From assembly GCF_035222485.1 (NCBI RefSeq), contig NC_085922.1:3549001-3613000 (forward strand): a DNA stretch of 64,000 nucleotides, written 5' to 3'. Each line of letters opens with the position of its first letter. Within the stretch, counting starts at the first letter, position 1. The stretch comes from Podospora pseudoanserina. Taxonomy: Eukaryota; Ascomycota; Sordariomycetes; Sordariales; Podosporaceae. Shown piece by piece: positions 1 to 11,948 of the stretch. The notes under the pieces are model-generated. The model ran no database searches. It was not told the origin of the DNA and saw only the letters and a list, made by a program, of their open reading frames with translations. A program made the translations under genes and the position numbers.

Positions 1-283
1 CCTCGCAAACTACGAATGCGCATATGCCATAGTCCACTGCTATGCCCGCATGATTCTTGTTCTTTTGTTTTCTGATTCTTACTGAGCGTCTCTTTCGTCC
101 ATTTCCCTCTTTTAATACACGCATTTCCTTTTCCCTCGCACGAAACCGCGATTGCCAGCGAGCGACCCGACCAGGCACGAGAAACAGACATCAGCCACCA
201 CCACCACCACCACCGAAGAAGGACGACTGAGCAAAAAAACATTTGGTCTCTTTTCGCAACACACGGCACATCTGGTTCTCACC
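1..283 (+). promoter_or_regulatory. Leader and proximal promoter of the Ede1-like gene
   Basis: No coding sequence is supported here. The start codon of the next gene at 284 has a good context (ACCATGG). A short CCA trinucleotide run lies at about 195-214, inside the probable 5' UTR. The left part is cut by the window edge. Confidence 0.4.
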
Positions 284-3200
284 ATGGCCGAATCATCTTC
301 TGCCGCCGCCGCCGATGCCGGTACGTGTTTTAAAAAGCAGTGGCAGACAGACCGGCGACTTTTTGGGCAACGGGGGCACGGGCTAACCGGAAATGATGGC
401 TTTAGGGGCACCGAACCTCAATCTCACACCGGAAGAGAAACGAGTCTACGGCCAGCTGTTCCGAGCAGCTGATACAGAAAATGTTGGAGTTGTCACCGGA
501 GAAGTTGCTGTCAAATTCTTTGAGAAGACAAGGCTAGATTCGAGAATCTTGGGCGAGGTTCGTGTTTCAGGGGCTGCATCCCCACCAGCCGATATTGTGA
601 CCTCACCAAAAACGCTAACACTCTTGTTTGTTGATATTTCTACAGATTTGGCAGATTGCGGATAAAGAAAACAGAGGCTTCCTCACCCCGGCTGGGTTTG
701 GCATCGTCTTGAGGCTCATTGGGCATGCGCAGGCCGGCCGGGAACCAACTCCTGAGCTGGCTCTTCAGCAAGGTCCTATTCCACGATTCGATGGCTTCAC
801 ACCGACCCCTGCCCCTATTCCACCGCCGCCCGCGCTTCAGGCCCAGGCCACGGGCGCCCCAGGTCCCATTCGCATCCCACCGCTGACTCCGGAGAAGGTT
901 GCCCAGTATGCTGGCTTGTTCGAGAGACAGCCTCTTCAGGCTGGCGGTATGCTTCCTGGAGACCAGGCCAAGCAAATCTTTGAGAAATCTGGTCTTCCCA
1001 ACGAGGTCCTGGGTCGTATCTGGATGCTTGCCGACACCGAACAGCGCGGCGCCCTCGTCTTGACCGAATTCGTTATCGCCATGCACTTGCTTTCTTCCAT
1101 GAAGACTGGCGCATTGCGCGGCTTGCCCAACATCCTGCCTGCGGCCCTTTACGAGGCGGCCACTCGCCGTGCACCGCTTGGCGCAAGCATCCCCAGACAA
1201 CAGTCCCCCACAACGGCTACACCACCCATCTCGGCCGTCCCACGACAGCTCACCGGCTCAGCGCCCTTGCAGCAGATGCGCACCGGAAGTCCCCTTGGCC
1301 GCCCCCCGATTGTTGCGCAAACGACTGGAGACTGGCTGGTTACTCCACAGGACAAGGCTCGGTTTGATCAACTATACGAGGAGCTCGACAAGTCAAAGAA
1401 GGGATTCATTACTGGTGAAGAAGCTGTCGGGTTTTTCAGTCAGTCCAATCTTTCCGAGGATGCTCTGGCCCAGATTTGGGATCTGGCCGATATCAACTCT
1501 GCGGGCCGCTTGACCAGGGACGAGTTCGCCGTCGCCATGTATCTTATCCGACAGCAACGCACCAAGCCAGGCGCCCACACTTTGCCGACCACCCTCCCCG
1601 CCAACCTCATCCCACCGAGCATGCGGGCGCAGGTTGTTAGACCCCCAACAGCTACCGGCGCTTCAGCTTTTGACGCACCCCCACGACCTCAGCCAAAGCC
1701 ATCTGCGCTCGAAGACTTGTTTGGGCTGGATGACCCTCAGCCGCCAGCGCCAGCTCAGGTGGCTTTGGCTACAGGCGGATCGGCTGGTGGTGATCCCTTC
1801 GCTACTAGCATGAGCCCTGTTGCCCCTACGTCACCAGCCAGACCGTCTCCCAACACCTCGACATTCAAGCCTTTTGTTCCGTCCTCTTCCTTTGGCCGCG
1901 GCCTTACCACACAACCTACCGGTGGCTCCAATGCGTCCGCTGCAGGTTCCGTGACTAGTCTCCCGATGAAACCTCCTGCTCCCTCCTTTGAAGACGACCT
2001 GCTTGGTGATGCCGAGCCCGAGGTTAGCAAGAACTTGTCGAGCGAGACTACTGAGCTTGCCAACCTGTCCAACCAGATTGGTTCTTTGACCAAGCAAGTG
2101 CAGGATGTGCAGGGTCAACGTGCGGCTACCCAGAATGAGCTCAGCCAGTCCAGCATCCAGAAGAAGAACTTTGAGCAGCGTCTGGCTCAGCTGCGCGCCA
2201 TGTACGAGAAGGAAGCGCAGGATGTCCGGTCGCTCGAGACGCAGCTTACAGCCTCCAAGAATGAGACCAAGAAGCTCCAGACCGAGTTTGCCATGATTGA
2301 TGCTAGCTATCAAGACATCCAGAACCAGCACCGAACCGTTGTGGCGGCCCTGCAGGCGGATCAACAGGAAAACGCAAGCCTTAAGGAGCGGATCCGGGCA
2401 GTGAATGCCGAGATTGCGCAGCTGAAGCCTCAGGTCGAGAAGCTCAAGTCCGAGGCCAGACAGCAAAAGGGGCTTGTCGCTATCAACAAGAAGCAGCTCG
2501 CCACCAACGAGGGTGAACGGGACAAGCTGAAGACGGAGGTGGAGGAGCTCACCAAGAGTAACGAGGAGCTTGCCCGCCAGGCCAACAGCAGTTCGCCTGG
2601 TTTGGCTCAAGTCGGAAGCCCGGCCCTTTCCACCACGAGCGCTAATAACCCTTTCTTCCGGAGGACAGGAAGCACCGATATCACCGGAGCTTTTGCCTCA
2701 CCCCCCATTCGGTCCTTTAGCAACCAGAGCTTCGATGATGTCTTTGGGCCCAGTCTGAACGTCCGTGATACGAGCACCCCTCCCCCTCAGCCCGCCAGTG
2801 CTATTCCAGCACAATTCACCGGAACCTCCACTGGCAGCGGATCGTTTGCGACACCTGGCTCGAGCAGCCCTAATGTTAGCCGCCAAGCCACCGTCGCGAC
2901 CGACTCACCTACAGTCCCGGAACCTAGGCAGATCAACTCTACCTTTCTGCCATTTCCCGAACCCACCGACTCCCTGAGCACCTCCCGCCAGGCTTCGCCG
3001 GCCTTGAGCCGCCCCGAGACTCACCAGGAGTCCCAACCCATCAGGGCTGCTTCACCTATTGAGGCTCTCAAGACGGGACAGAGCTTTGCCTCTGGCTCGG
3101 GCTCCGACCGGCCAAGAGCCCCCTCGGCCGCTTCGGATAAGCCTTCCAACGTCTTTGGTTCTGTTCCCGAAGAGACGATTCAGCGTCCCGCCACCAGTGG

Positions 3201-4446
3201 TAACGTGGACCCCTTCGCCGTGGACCAACAAAAGGCCAAGGAGGACTTTGAGTCGGCCTTTGCCAGCTTCAAGCAGGCCAAGGCTGCCGCCCCCGCCTCG
3301 TCGGGCGCGGATGCGACTAAGGCATTCTCAACCTTCAACAACGAGTTCCCTCCCATCTCGGAACTCGAGCGTGACGACGAATCGGACAGTGAGAGTGAGC
3401 GCGGCGGGTTCGACGATGACTTTGCGCCTGTTTCGCCGGCCACCAAGCCGGTCGAGAAGAGCATCGAGTCTCGATCTGCCTCCCCAACTATCACCACCAA
3501 GTCTGCACCAGACGCTGCTGCGGCCGCGGGATCCTCCCAAAGCCCAGCTCCTGAGCAGCAAGCTGCGAGGTACGACCAACGTCGTTTAGTCTCGTTTTCG
3601 CTCCAGCCCACCCTTCATTATTACACAGAGACTGACATTATTTGCAGCGAGAAACCTGCCGCCGCCACTACGGCCTCGTCCACTAACCTGACCAAGCTCT
3701 CCAGCTCGAATGTAGACGACATCTTTGGCTCAGCTCTCGCAGCCCAGCCTGCTGTCGCTGCAACGAACAACCGCCCGAGCACTGCGACTGCTCCTGCGTC
3801 CAAGGGTGCGTTTGACGATCTTGATGACGATTTCGAGGGTCTCGAGGATGCCAAGGAGGGTTCCGCCGATGATGACTTTGCCAACATCTCCCGGTCCGGT
3901 CTCGACGACTTCAACCCCGTCTTTGACAGCAGCCCGCCGCCAAGCCAGCCCAAGAGCGACTCGGCCGCCACCAGCGGAGCCTTTGGTGGTGAGAGCAGCT
4001 TCGACTTCGCCTCACTATCGACCACTTCGGCCGCCAACAGCACCGCTGGTCCCGTGTCTGCTTCGGGCCCTGGCAAAGCCAAGGGTGATGCCCACGACTG
4101 GGATGCCATTTTTGCCGGTCTAGATGAGACCCCCACTGCATCGTCAGTGACGCTGGCCAGTGGCAACGAAAACGCCAAGGAGGCTCCGGCAAGGCCGGCT
4201 GCTGGGAGGGCGCTGACGGAGGAGGGGGAGCACGATGATCCGCTCCTGAAGAACCTCACGAGTATGGGGTACTCCCGGACGGATGCGCTAGCGGCGCTGG
4301 AGAAGTATGATTACAATTTGGAGAGGGTAAGCAGCAAGACCAAGAATGGATTTCCTTCTCAGAGCAGGAGGGTGAGGACGTGAGGCTGACCAAAGGTTTT
4401 CTTTTTTTTCTTTTAGGCTGCGAATTATCTTGCCAGTCAGTCTTAG
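284..4446 (+). CDS. EDE1: Ede1/Eps15-type EH-domain endocytic scaffold
   Basis: Early endocytic scaffold acting at clathrin-coated sites at the plasma membrane (known role of the family). Five exons fit in phase: 284-320, 406-557, 646-3569, 3648-4326, 4417-4446, giving 1273 aa. Three EH domains lie near residues 15-100, 140-215 and 290-370, each with an EF-hand-like loop and W-x-L/I-A-D motif (IWQIADKENRG, IWMLADTEQRG, IWDLADINSAG). A long coiled coil follows at about 529-708, then a low-complexity region with several acidic DDxF/DDF clusters. The last tiny exon completes a C-terminal UBA domain (TSMGY ... NLERAANYLASQS). Without exon 5 the UBA would be lost. Intron 3 (3570-3647) is 78 nt with no in-frame stop, so an open reading frame runs through it. 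Identity is secure; the upstream start is supported by the short MAESSSAAAADAG exon, typical of fungal orthologues. Confidence 0.93.
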
Positions 4447-5188
4447 GCACATTTCGCAGTTGGGGTAGTTCCGATGAGAGATTTTCTCTTGGATCTTGTT
4501 GCGATCTTGATCAGGAAAGGAGTGAGGGGGGAGTGGCGGATGCAGAGGGAGGATTCGTTGGTTGTTTGGTTGGTTGGCTGTCAGTTGGTTGTCTGTCTTT
4601 GATGATGAGTGATACCTTTTCCTTTGTCTTTTTCTACCCATTTTCTCTTGTTGGAACAAGATGTCGTTCCATCACCACCACTACTCTCTGTCCTGCTGGC
4701 CATTTTTGCGCTGCATTAGCTGGACAACATCACTCTCTCTAAACACACGTTTTTCCTTAATGCTTAATTTATTGTCTCTTCACTTCTCTCTATATCTTGT
4801 ACTATCTGTGCCTGTCGAGGTACTGTTGGGGGATTTCTTTCTGTAGTGTATACTTTACCTTCTGTAGCGTAGTTAAGTGTATATCCTGATTTATCCGTGT
4901 TTGGTCTTATTCTTCCCTTGAGTTGCTGCCCCGTTTCTTGCGGTTACCATGGTGAATGTTGGTTGTATGTAAGTGATTTGTGTGGGGCTGGCTGTTATGG
5001 GAGGTGGATCCAATGAGATGCCACAAAATGTCTACCCCGCGCCAAGACCGATTCCAAGCGGCAGGGGTTAGTATTTACAAAGTCATCATCTTTTTGCCCC
5101 TCCAAAACTTTTTTTGTTTGTTTGCCGCAACCAAAGGACCCAAGAACAACCACAACCTTTTCACTGCGACGAAAGCGAGGGAGACAAA
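4447..5188. other. Intergenic: Ede1 3' region and DPH3 promoter
   Basis: Thymidine-rich on the plus strand, as expected for a fungal 3' UTR and polyadenylation zone, followed by the DPH3 promoter and leader. Nothing coding is supported. Confidence 0.4.
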
Positions 5189-5455
5189 ATGGCCGACGAC
5201 GACGAGCAGCTCTCCATCTACGACGAGGTCGAGATCGAGGACATGACGTTTGACGAGGCGCTGCAGACGTACCACTACCCGTGTCCTTGCGGCGACAAGT
5301 TTGAGATTGCGCTTTGCGACTTGCAGGACGGGGCGGACATTGCTGTCTGTCCGAGTTGCAGCTTGATGATTAGGGTTATTTTTGAGGTGGAGGATTTGCC
5401 CGGGGGAGGAGGGCAGGGGGTTGAGGGGGGGAAGGCAGTGGCTGTTTCTGCTTAG
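5189..5455 (+). CDS. DPH3: Diphthamide biosynthesis protein 3 (CSL zinc finger)
   Basis: Single-exon, 88 aa, the normal size of the family. Dph3/Kti11 is an iron- or zinc-binding electron carrier that works with Dph1-Dph2 in the first step of diphthamide formation on eEF2 and also associates with Elongator-related tRNA modification (known). The CSL motif is complete: CPCGDKFEI near residues 34-42 and CPSCSLMIRVIF near 56-67, giving four zinc-ligand cysteines. The N-terminal YDEVEIEDM box is also typical. The start at 5189 follows ACAAAATGG; an in-frame upstream extension is present but is not part of the family. The glycine-rich C-terminal tail is ordinary for fungi. Confidence 0.95.
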   Translation: MADDDEQLSIYDEVEIEDMTFDEALQTYHYPCPCGDKFEIALCDLQDGADIAVCPSCSLMIRVIFEVEDLPGGGGQGVEGGKAVAVSA

Positions 5456-5839
5456 AGGGCTGGGAAAACAGAAGGATAGCAAAGCTGAGAGATTTGGGCT
5501 GGTGGATAGGTGACAGGGGCCGATCGAGCGAACGAACGGAGGAGACTTCACCGATCGAAACCCGCGAGGCGAGCAGAACAATTTCGAGGCTTTCGTTATA
5601 TGGTCGGTGGCAACAAACTTGGCCCAGCAAAATTCGAGAACTCAGTGATGACGAAAAAGTGTTGGGAATTAGAATTGGTTGTGGCACAAATTCTTCTTCA
5701 ACATCTGATTCCTTCACATGTCCTTATGTACAATACATTACAACCCCTTCCATCACTACCACTGCCGCTATCATCACCACGACGATCCCTTCCCCATCTC
5801 ACTACCATCACAACCACCACCTCCACCATTGCCTCGAAT
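5456..5839. other. Intergenic between convergent DPH3 and GPI-protein genes
   Basis: Shared 3' region of two convergent genes. CAC/ACC-rich near 5750-5840. No gene is supported. Confidence 0.35.
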
Positions 5840-6248
5840 TCACACCAACCCCACAGCCATAACAGCAAACACGACCAGCCCCGCCAGAGGCCCCTCCAGC
5901 CCAGCAACGTTGCTACCCGCCGCGTTGGTAGGGACGACAGAGGCGGTTGCTATTGTTTTTCTACCGTCAGCTTGGGTCTCTCAACAGTGAGCTCATATCT
6001 TGTGGGGAAGATGGTGACAACAACAGTGGGCAATGAAACCCGAGAAGAAAAGGGCAAAGGAGGAAAGGGGAAAAGGGCAACAGACTGGTAACAGCCGGCG
6101 TGGCGGTGGTCGTCGTGGAAGACGGGAAAACGGTCGTCGCCGAGGTGATGGTGGAGACGGAGCCGGTTTCGGTGCTCGTCGTGGTTGTTTGACCCGACAC
6201 GAGGGCTGCGGCGCCGAGAGCGATGAGTCCGGAGGAGGTGAAGCGCAT
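5840..6248 (-). CDS. Small secreted Thr/Ser-rich GPI-anchored protein
   Basis: Two exons, 6248-6086 and 5949-5840, give 90 aa. The 19-residue N-terminus MRFTSSGLIALGAAALVSG is a clear signal peptide. The mature part is threonine/serine-rich. The C-terminus ends in a hydrophobic stretch (GLVVFAVMAVGLV) right after a small-residue region (NAAGSNVAG), the pattern of a GPI-attachment signal. The intron uses GTCTGT as donor and AATAG as acceptor, with GCTGAC as branch site; skipping it would end the protein early with no anchor. I recognise no family. Probably a cell-wall or surface protein; the function is unknown. Confidence 0.7.
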
Positions 6249-7015
6249 TTTGTTGAGTCGGGGAGGGTGTTGGGTTAGGTTGGGTTGGGTTTGGGTTTGG
6301 TTTGGGTATCAAGGGGTATCAAGAGGATATTTTTGAGTAAAAAAAGATTGGGGATATTTATTACAGACACAGAGTGAGTGAAGATGTCAAGGAAGAAGAG
6401 AATAGATCAGTGAGGGGACTAGGGGACGAAAGGTATTTGAAGAGAGGGGAAAGAAAGGGTAGGTGATGATTCATAGCGATGGAATGGGAGATATCATCCG
6501 AAGACTGCAGATTGTGAGTAGAGAGAGAAAACATCATGCTTCCGTTATGAGTTGGACATATCCTTGTCAAGTTTGACAGTTTTGGAGATAAAATCCCTGA
6601 TATTTGACAGTCGGAAAGACTCCGTTTCCCTTCCCTCGCATCCAAGTCGATAGAGCGCATGCAGCACGAGGAATTCCCAAGACTTGCCTCTCCCAAGACT
6701 TGCCTCGCGGGGGTCAGCTCCGGCACTAATAACTCCAAGCTTCCGCAGCTCGCAAGGAGAACAGCCTGTGATATAGCTGTGATGTCAAGCGGTATCTTTG
6801 ACCCCTTACCACATTCAAATCCAGAACTCGTCATCAGACGCACACCCTTCTTCCAAAATCTGGATAAGAAAATTGTCAAAGCGAGTCTCTTTTATAACCT
6901 ATCCTAGGCAATGTCGCGACCAAAGAAACTTGAGACGCTGAACCCCGTCATAGCGCTGGAATATGACTCCTTTTTCATTTCCCATTTTACCATTTTTTCT
7001 TACTCCCGCCTACAC
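6249..7015. other. Intergenic: promoter of the GPI protein and 3' region of LeuRS
   Basis: A G/T-rich run of GGGTT/GGGTTT units lies at about 6268-6305 just upstream of the GPI-protein start. Open frames at 6361-6879 have no recognisable content and are not called. Confidence 0.35.
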
Positions 7016-10000
7016 CTATACGTTGGTAAAGAAGAAGCTTGGCTGGCCGGGCAGGGCAGCTTCGGCAACAGGAGCAGTGACCTCCACCTCCGCACCATTG
7101 GCAGTCAGGTCCTTGCCCTGCTTGCTTCCCTCCTGCACGGCAACGATCTGGACTGACTCGAGACCGGCAGCGCGCTTGAGACCTGGGACCATGGCCTAGA
7201 AATGAATTGTTAGTTACCTTATCTTTCTTCCTAGGCAGAACGAGGGGTTACTCACCAAAAGAGTCTTCTTCTCATCAAACGCCAGCTTGCGCTCCAGCAC
7301 AGCGCTGGCAGGCTCGCCATCTCTCAGACGCTTCTTCAGGGCCTGCACAAAAGGCATGGCCTTCTTCATCTCGCCCATCTTGCCGATGCGGCCGTTAAGC
7401 TCCTTGTCGTCAATCTTTTGGCTGTTGGTAGCCGGATCCCAGACCTCCTTCAGCAGCTCAATGTACTTGGCCTGCCACGTGGGGAAGTCCTCAGTCAAGA
7501 AAATTGTGAGCTTCTTGGGCTTCTTGGGGTCAAAGTCACTTTGTCTGCCCTTGGCCATCTTCTTGAGCTGAGAAGCCTCAGCAGAGTTGATGTTGGAGGA
7601 CGTCTGGCGGACGTACTCGCGGGCCGCCGTGAGGCCAGCGTCCGAAGCAGGCACGTCAGGCCACCTGGCGAACTGAATGGAAGTCTTCTCGCCGAGAATC
7701 TCTTGCCAGACGAAGTCGGCCCAGTGAGGGGCAATGGGGGTGAGCAGAAGAGCCTGGAGTCTGATGTACTTGAACACGAGGTCCTTGTGAAGAGGAATAC
7801 CGGCAGCGGTACAGGCCTCACGGTAGGTGTCACGGGCGTTGAGGAAGTCGTAATGGCCGGCCTTGAGGGCAAGCTTGTACGAGGTCTCCTCGTAGTGCTT
7901 CTTGGCCTCAGCAACCAGGGCGTTCATCTCGTTGTCGAACAAGACGTCCTGGAAGTCGTTGAGCTCACCAGTTCTCAGACTCTCGTCCTTGACAGTCTCC
8001 TCGATCCACTCCTTGTTGGTGTAGAATCGGAGAATGGTGTTGTCGGCAACATCCTCGACGAAGTTGGAGTCGGCAATGGTATCGCCAGCATCGGCAAGAG
8101 CCACACGGGCGGCATCGGCACCGTACTTCTTGACGACGTCATCCAAAGTCATGAAGTTGCCAGTGGACTTGGCCATCTTGGCACCGTTGAGCTGGAGATG
8201 GCCGTTGGCACGGACGGACTTGGGCCAGAACTCGCGGGGGAAGAGGGCGATGTGGTTGTAGAGCCAGAAGGTGAGATGGTTGGGAATCAAGTCCTTACCG
8301 CTGACACGGAGGTCAAGAGGGTAGAAGTACTCGAAATCTCTGCGCATCCCCTGAAGGGTCTCCTTGGGGATACCGGACTTGGTAACGAGCTCATCAGTCA
8401 ACTGTGTCCTGGCAAAGACATAGTCCCAGACCTCATCAATCATCTGCTCAGGGGCAATCTTGCCCTTGCCCTGCTCGCGGCCGAACAAGTCGGTGTGAAG
8501 CCATGGCACAAGAGTGTAGTAGGCCATGTAGATCGTAGAATCACTCAAACTCTCCACAAGGAAGGTGGGATCCCAAGGAAGCTTGGAGCCCAGGCCATAG
8601 GTTCTCGCGCAAGCCCACTGCTTCAGCCAGTTAAGCACTCCCTTGAAGGCATGCTGAGTGTCAGGAGAGTAGGTCTCGAGACCCTTGCCATCCTTGTTCT
8701 CGACATAGTCATAGGCAATAGTGCGCCATGAGTCCTCGCCATAGTCAATGTACCACTGGTCCATGAGAGCAACAGTGCACTCATCACCGGATCTGGACAC
8801 GACCTTGTTCTCGGGCTCGGAGTAGGCAAAAGCCTCACCAGCCTTGATCAGCTGCTCTCTGACCTTGGGCTTGGCAGCCTCAACCTTCTCGCCGGCAAAC
8901 TCGCCGACCTTCATGACACCCTGGTAGAAACCCTCCTTGTACGCAAGCTCCTTGGCCTCCAGAAGCTGCTTGGCATCCTTGGGAGAGGCAATCTTGAGCT
9001 TCTTAACGAGGTAGGGAGCCAGAAGATCGGAGGTAGGGGTCTGAATGATGGGGATAATCTCCAGCTCAGCCCATTCCTTCTTGATGCCGTAGAAGTCGGC
9101 CTTCTTGGCAAGCTCAGTAACCATAGCATAATCATCTGGGGAGTCGGACGGCACGGATGTGACCACACCGGTACCCTTGGTAGCAAGGACAGACTCCATG
9201 GGCAAAACGCGAACCTCCTTGTGGAAAGACAGAGGAGCATTTACGACGGTTCCGATAAGGTCAGAGCCCAAGACATCGGCGGCCTTTTCAGGAACGCCCT
9301 CCTTCTCGAAGATGCCCTGGTACGCCATGTTTCTGGCAGCACGCTCGGTGATGACAAAGTACTCCTTATCAGAAGCCTTATACAAACCGTAGGTGATGCT
9401 GGGGCCGACAAAGCAGCAGGTTTGACCATACATGGTCTCGGCTCTGAGGGTAGCAGGCACAAGGTACACCTTGGCGTCCTCGGGAATCTTGCCTTTGACA
9501 GCCTCGGCGGCCTTGGGAGCCCACTCAACGACCTTGAGCTTGAGAGCAGTGTACTCCTGAGGGAGGACACCCTCACCTTCACTTCGGTCGTGGTCCATGC
9601 AGGGCTGGCCGTCCTTGATGGAGTAGATTGTGTAACGCTTGCCGAACTTGATCTTCTCGAGCTCCTTCAAGCGGACCATTTGCCACCTGACGAAGGCATC
9701 GTAGTAGGGGTTGGCATCGGTCGTTACGAACTGACGTCTCCAGTCGATACGGGCACCAAAGTTGGTGAGATCCTTCTTGCACTCTGGTGGGAAGAACTGG
9801 AGCCAGTACTGAGGGTCGGCGAAGTGGTGAATCTCCTCCAGCGGGATGCCGACAGAGTTGAGGATCTGGAACTGATACTTGGCCTTGACGGTCTTCGCCG
9901 CGGCCTTGCCCTTCTTGGCATTGAATTTGGACAAGTCGTCCTTTGGCCCCTTGGCAGCGACAGGAGCCTCCTCAACCTCGTCCTCCTCCTTGTAGTTCTC

Positions 10001-10744
10001 GAAATCACGACCGAACATTTGGACTTCCTTCACGAGTTTGTCGGCGGAGGCCTTGATGGGAAGACCGGTGCAGTGGTAACCGAGGGGGAACAGGGTACGC
10101 TTGCCCTGCATCCTGGCGTAACCGGCGTGGAACTCGACTATGCAAGGTTAGTACGCAATGCGCTGAGTTGGATATTAGAGGTTTCGTACTCTTGCTGAAG
10201 CTGAAAGCATGGCCAGCGTGGAGACGGCCGTTCATATAAGCTACACGATCAGTCAGTGAACAGTCCATGTATATGCCAGCTGGGAACAAACATACGGTAT
10301 GCGATTGTACCAAAGAACTTGGGGAACCTGTCGAGCTGTATCAGTGTCCATTTCCCAAACCATGCCCAAACTCCTTTCCAGGTCTGAAAACCCCCCTCTC
10401 CTTCCAATCTGATATCTGCCTCTTTATTCCAGAAAGCTGAACATACTTCTCGCGCAGCTCATCGGCGGTGATGGACTCCAGGGGAAACTCGTCGATAGAT
10501 GGCGCATCGACCTCGAACACATGGTCCTCTTCCCACTTTTGCTGGTATCTCTGTAGACCAAGGCGCATTGGCCGTGAGTTAGCCCAGCTCCCATAGCCTC
10601 CTGATAGGTGTATTTGTCTTCAGGTGGAAGGCGCACCTTTTCAATCTCAATAAGGGTATCTCTCTTCTCGGTACCCCTGAGCTCCTTGGTCTTGGAGGAG
10701 ACAGCCAAGGTCTCCATGGCCTTGGGCAGGGTGGTGTCTGCCAT
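7016..10744 (-). CDS. CDC60: Cytosolic leucyl-tRNA synthetase
   Basis: Charges cytosolic tRNA-Leu with leucine. Six exons in phase: 10744-10637, 10550-10447, 10327-10296, 10240-10190, 10137-7256, 7195-7016, giving 1118 aa, close to yeast Cdc60 (about 1090). Class I signatures: the HIGH box as HAGH in NGRLHAGHAF near residue 88, and the KMSKS loop as KMAKSTGNF near residue 751. The CP1 editing insert lies between them. The first exon ends IEIEK and continues RYQQKWEEDHVFEVDAP, the standard eukaryotic LeuRS N-terminus. The 3' exon adds the conserved C-terminal tail ending FFFTNV. The cytosolic rather than mitochondrial form is indicated by length and by the absence of a transit peptide. Two tiny exons (32 and 51 nt) carry the HIGH region. 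Confidence 0.95.
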
Positions 10745-11273
10745 ACTGTGGTTGTTGTCGCAAAACTCCGAATCGTTCGTTCGCACCGGCTTGCTAGAAT
10801 TGGATATGTGTAAGCGGTGGTAGGAAAGGGAACGGTTTCTTGGGGGCAGAAATAAACCGGGGGCCCGATTTCGCAACAGCGGCAACAGGCAGGGGACTAC
10901 ACACCTTGGACTTGTTTTGAGTCAGGGACACGGGAACCTCACACACGCTCTCGTAGGCAGGGGAAATTTTGGCGGATGACTCCGCTGTCCGGCTGGCGAC
11001 GGTACGGCACCATGGAATGGAGGGGCAAGAGCGCAACGCGGGGTTAATTCAAAAATCAGAGTGGGGAATAACCCACCACAGCTGTGGCGGGCAGGGGTTA
11101 GCTGTGGCTTCTACCGGGATTTTAGCCACAGTTCAACCCAGCTTTGCCGCCAGGGCAATTCTTTCTCTTGGCATTTTATAACGGTCATCGTCAGTCTTGG
11201 AGTCAGTTCCATCCAAGTCTTGTCTTCGATAGCTCCCCCGTTTTCACAGCTCAGACATATCGCGCAGCCCACC
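10745..11273. promoter_or_regulatory. Divergent promoter between LeuRS and a mitochondrial protein gene
   Basis: A 529-base divergent intergenic region. No long open frame with recognisable content. No regulatory site could be assigned with confidence. Confidence 0.4.
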
Positions 11274-11797
11274 ATGTTCCCCACACTCATCAGACGCCTT
11301 GCACAGGCGCCCAAACCGCAAATACTCGAATCCGCAGCCAAAGCCGCAACCGAAGTACCCAAAACGAAGCTCAAGAAAGTCTGGCCACCTGACATGATGA
11401 CCATGTCACCGCAGCAGCAGCTCAGGTTTGAGAAGAAGTACAAAAGGAGGCTTAAGATGGCAACCCTCCGACCAGGGTGGGATAAGGGCGTGCGGTTGGC
11501 GCAATACTTTACAATCACATGTGGGTAGCTCTCCTTATATGCCCCTGCTGCCAAGTGATATTGTATTAATTGGCCTCTCTGTAGTTGTGCTTGTATATAC
11601 GGCCCTCTTTATGGATTGGAAGGAAATGCCGAATCCTTATGGCGGAGTAAGCCATCTATCCCACCTTTCCCTCCTGCTCCATCCTTCTAACAGCCTCTCA
11701 AAAGATTCGGGAGTCATTTTGGGGATTCTTCGGCTCCTTTACCGAAGATACAAGAACGCTGGAACCTGCCCAGCAGCCCAAGCCCAAGAGACCTTAG
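11274..11797 (+). CDS. Small predicted mitochondrial single-span membrane protein
   Basis: Three exons, 11274-11520, 11585-11646 and 11705-11797, give 133 aa. The N-terminus MFPTLIRRLAQAPKP is Arg/Ala-rich with no acidic residue, like a mitochondrial presequence. A conserved-looking basic block follows (SPQQQLRFEKKYKRRLK), then one hydrophobic span (FVLVYTALFMDW) made by the join of exons 1 and 2, then an aromatic tail. I cannot name the family with certainty. The last exon was chosen with the acceptor at 11704, because a CTAAC branch site lies just before it and the frame closes neatly; the alternative acceptor at the upstream CAG would give an unrelated longer tail. Inner-membrane location is inferred. 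Confidence 0.72.
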
Positions 11798-11948
11798 ACT
11801 CTTGGTTCCAACACCCTCCTACCTGTATTATAGTGTTCTCATCATCCGGAGTTCTGGCGTCGGAATACCCTGCAATAAATGGCGGCCGTTTGTATACCAA
11901 CATATTGATGCTTGGTTCTCGTCTGTCTTTTGGGTGTCATGGAGAATA

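Noticed and set aside
7418-8731. 437-codon open frame on the plus strand, and another at 9221-10198
   Set aside because: Both lie antisense to the leucyl-tRNA synthetase and read as repetitive V/L/G-rich text; they are a result of codon bias on the other strand.
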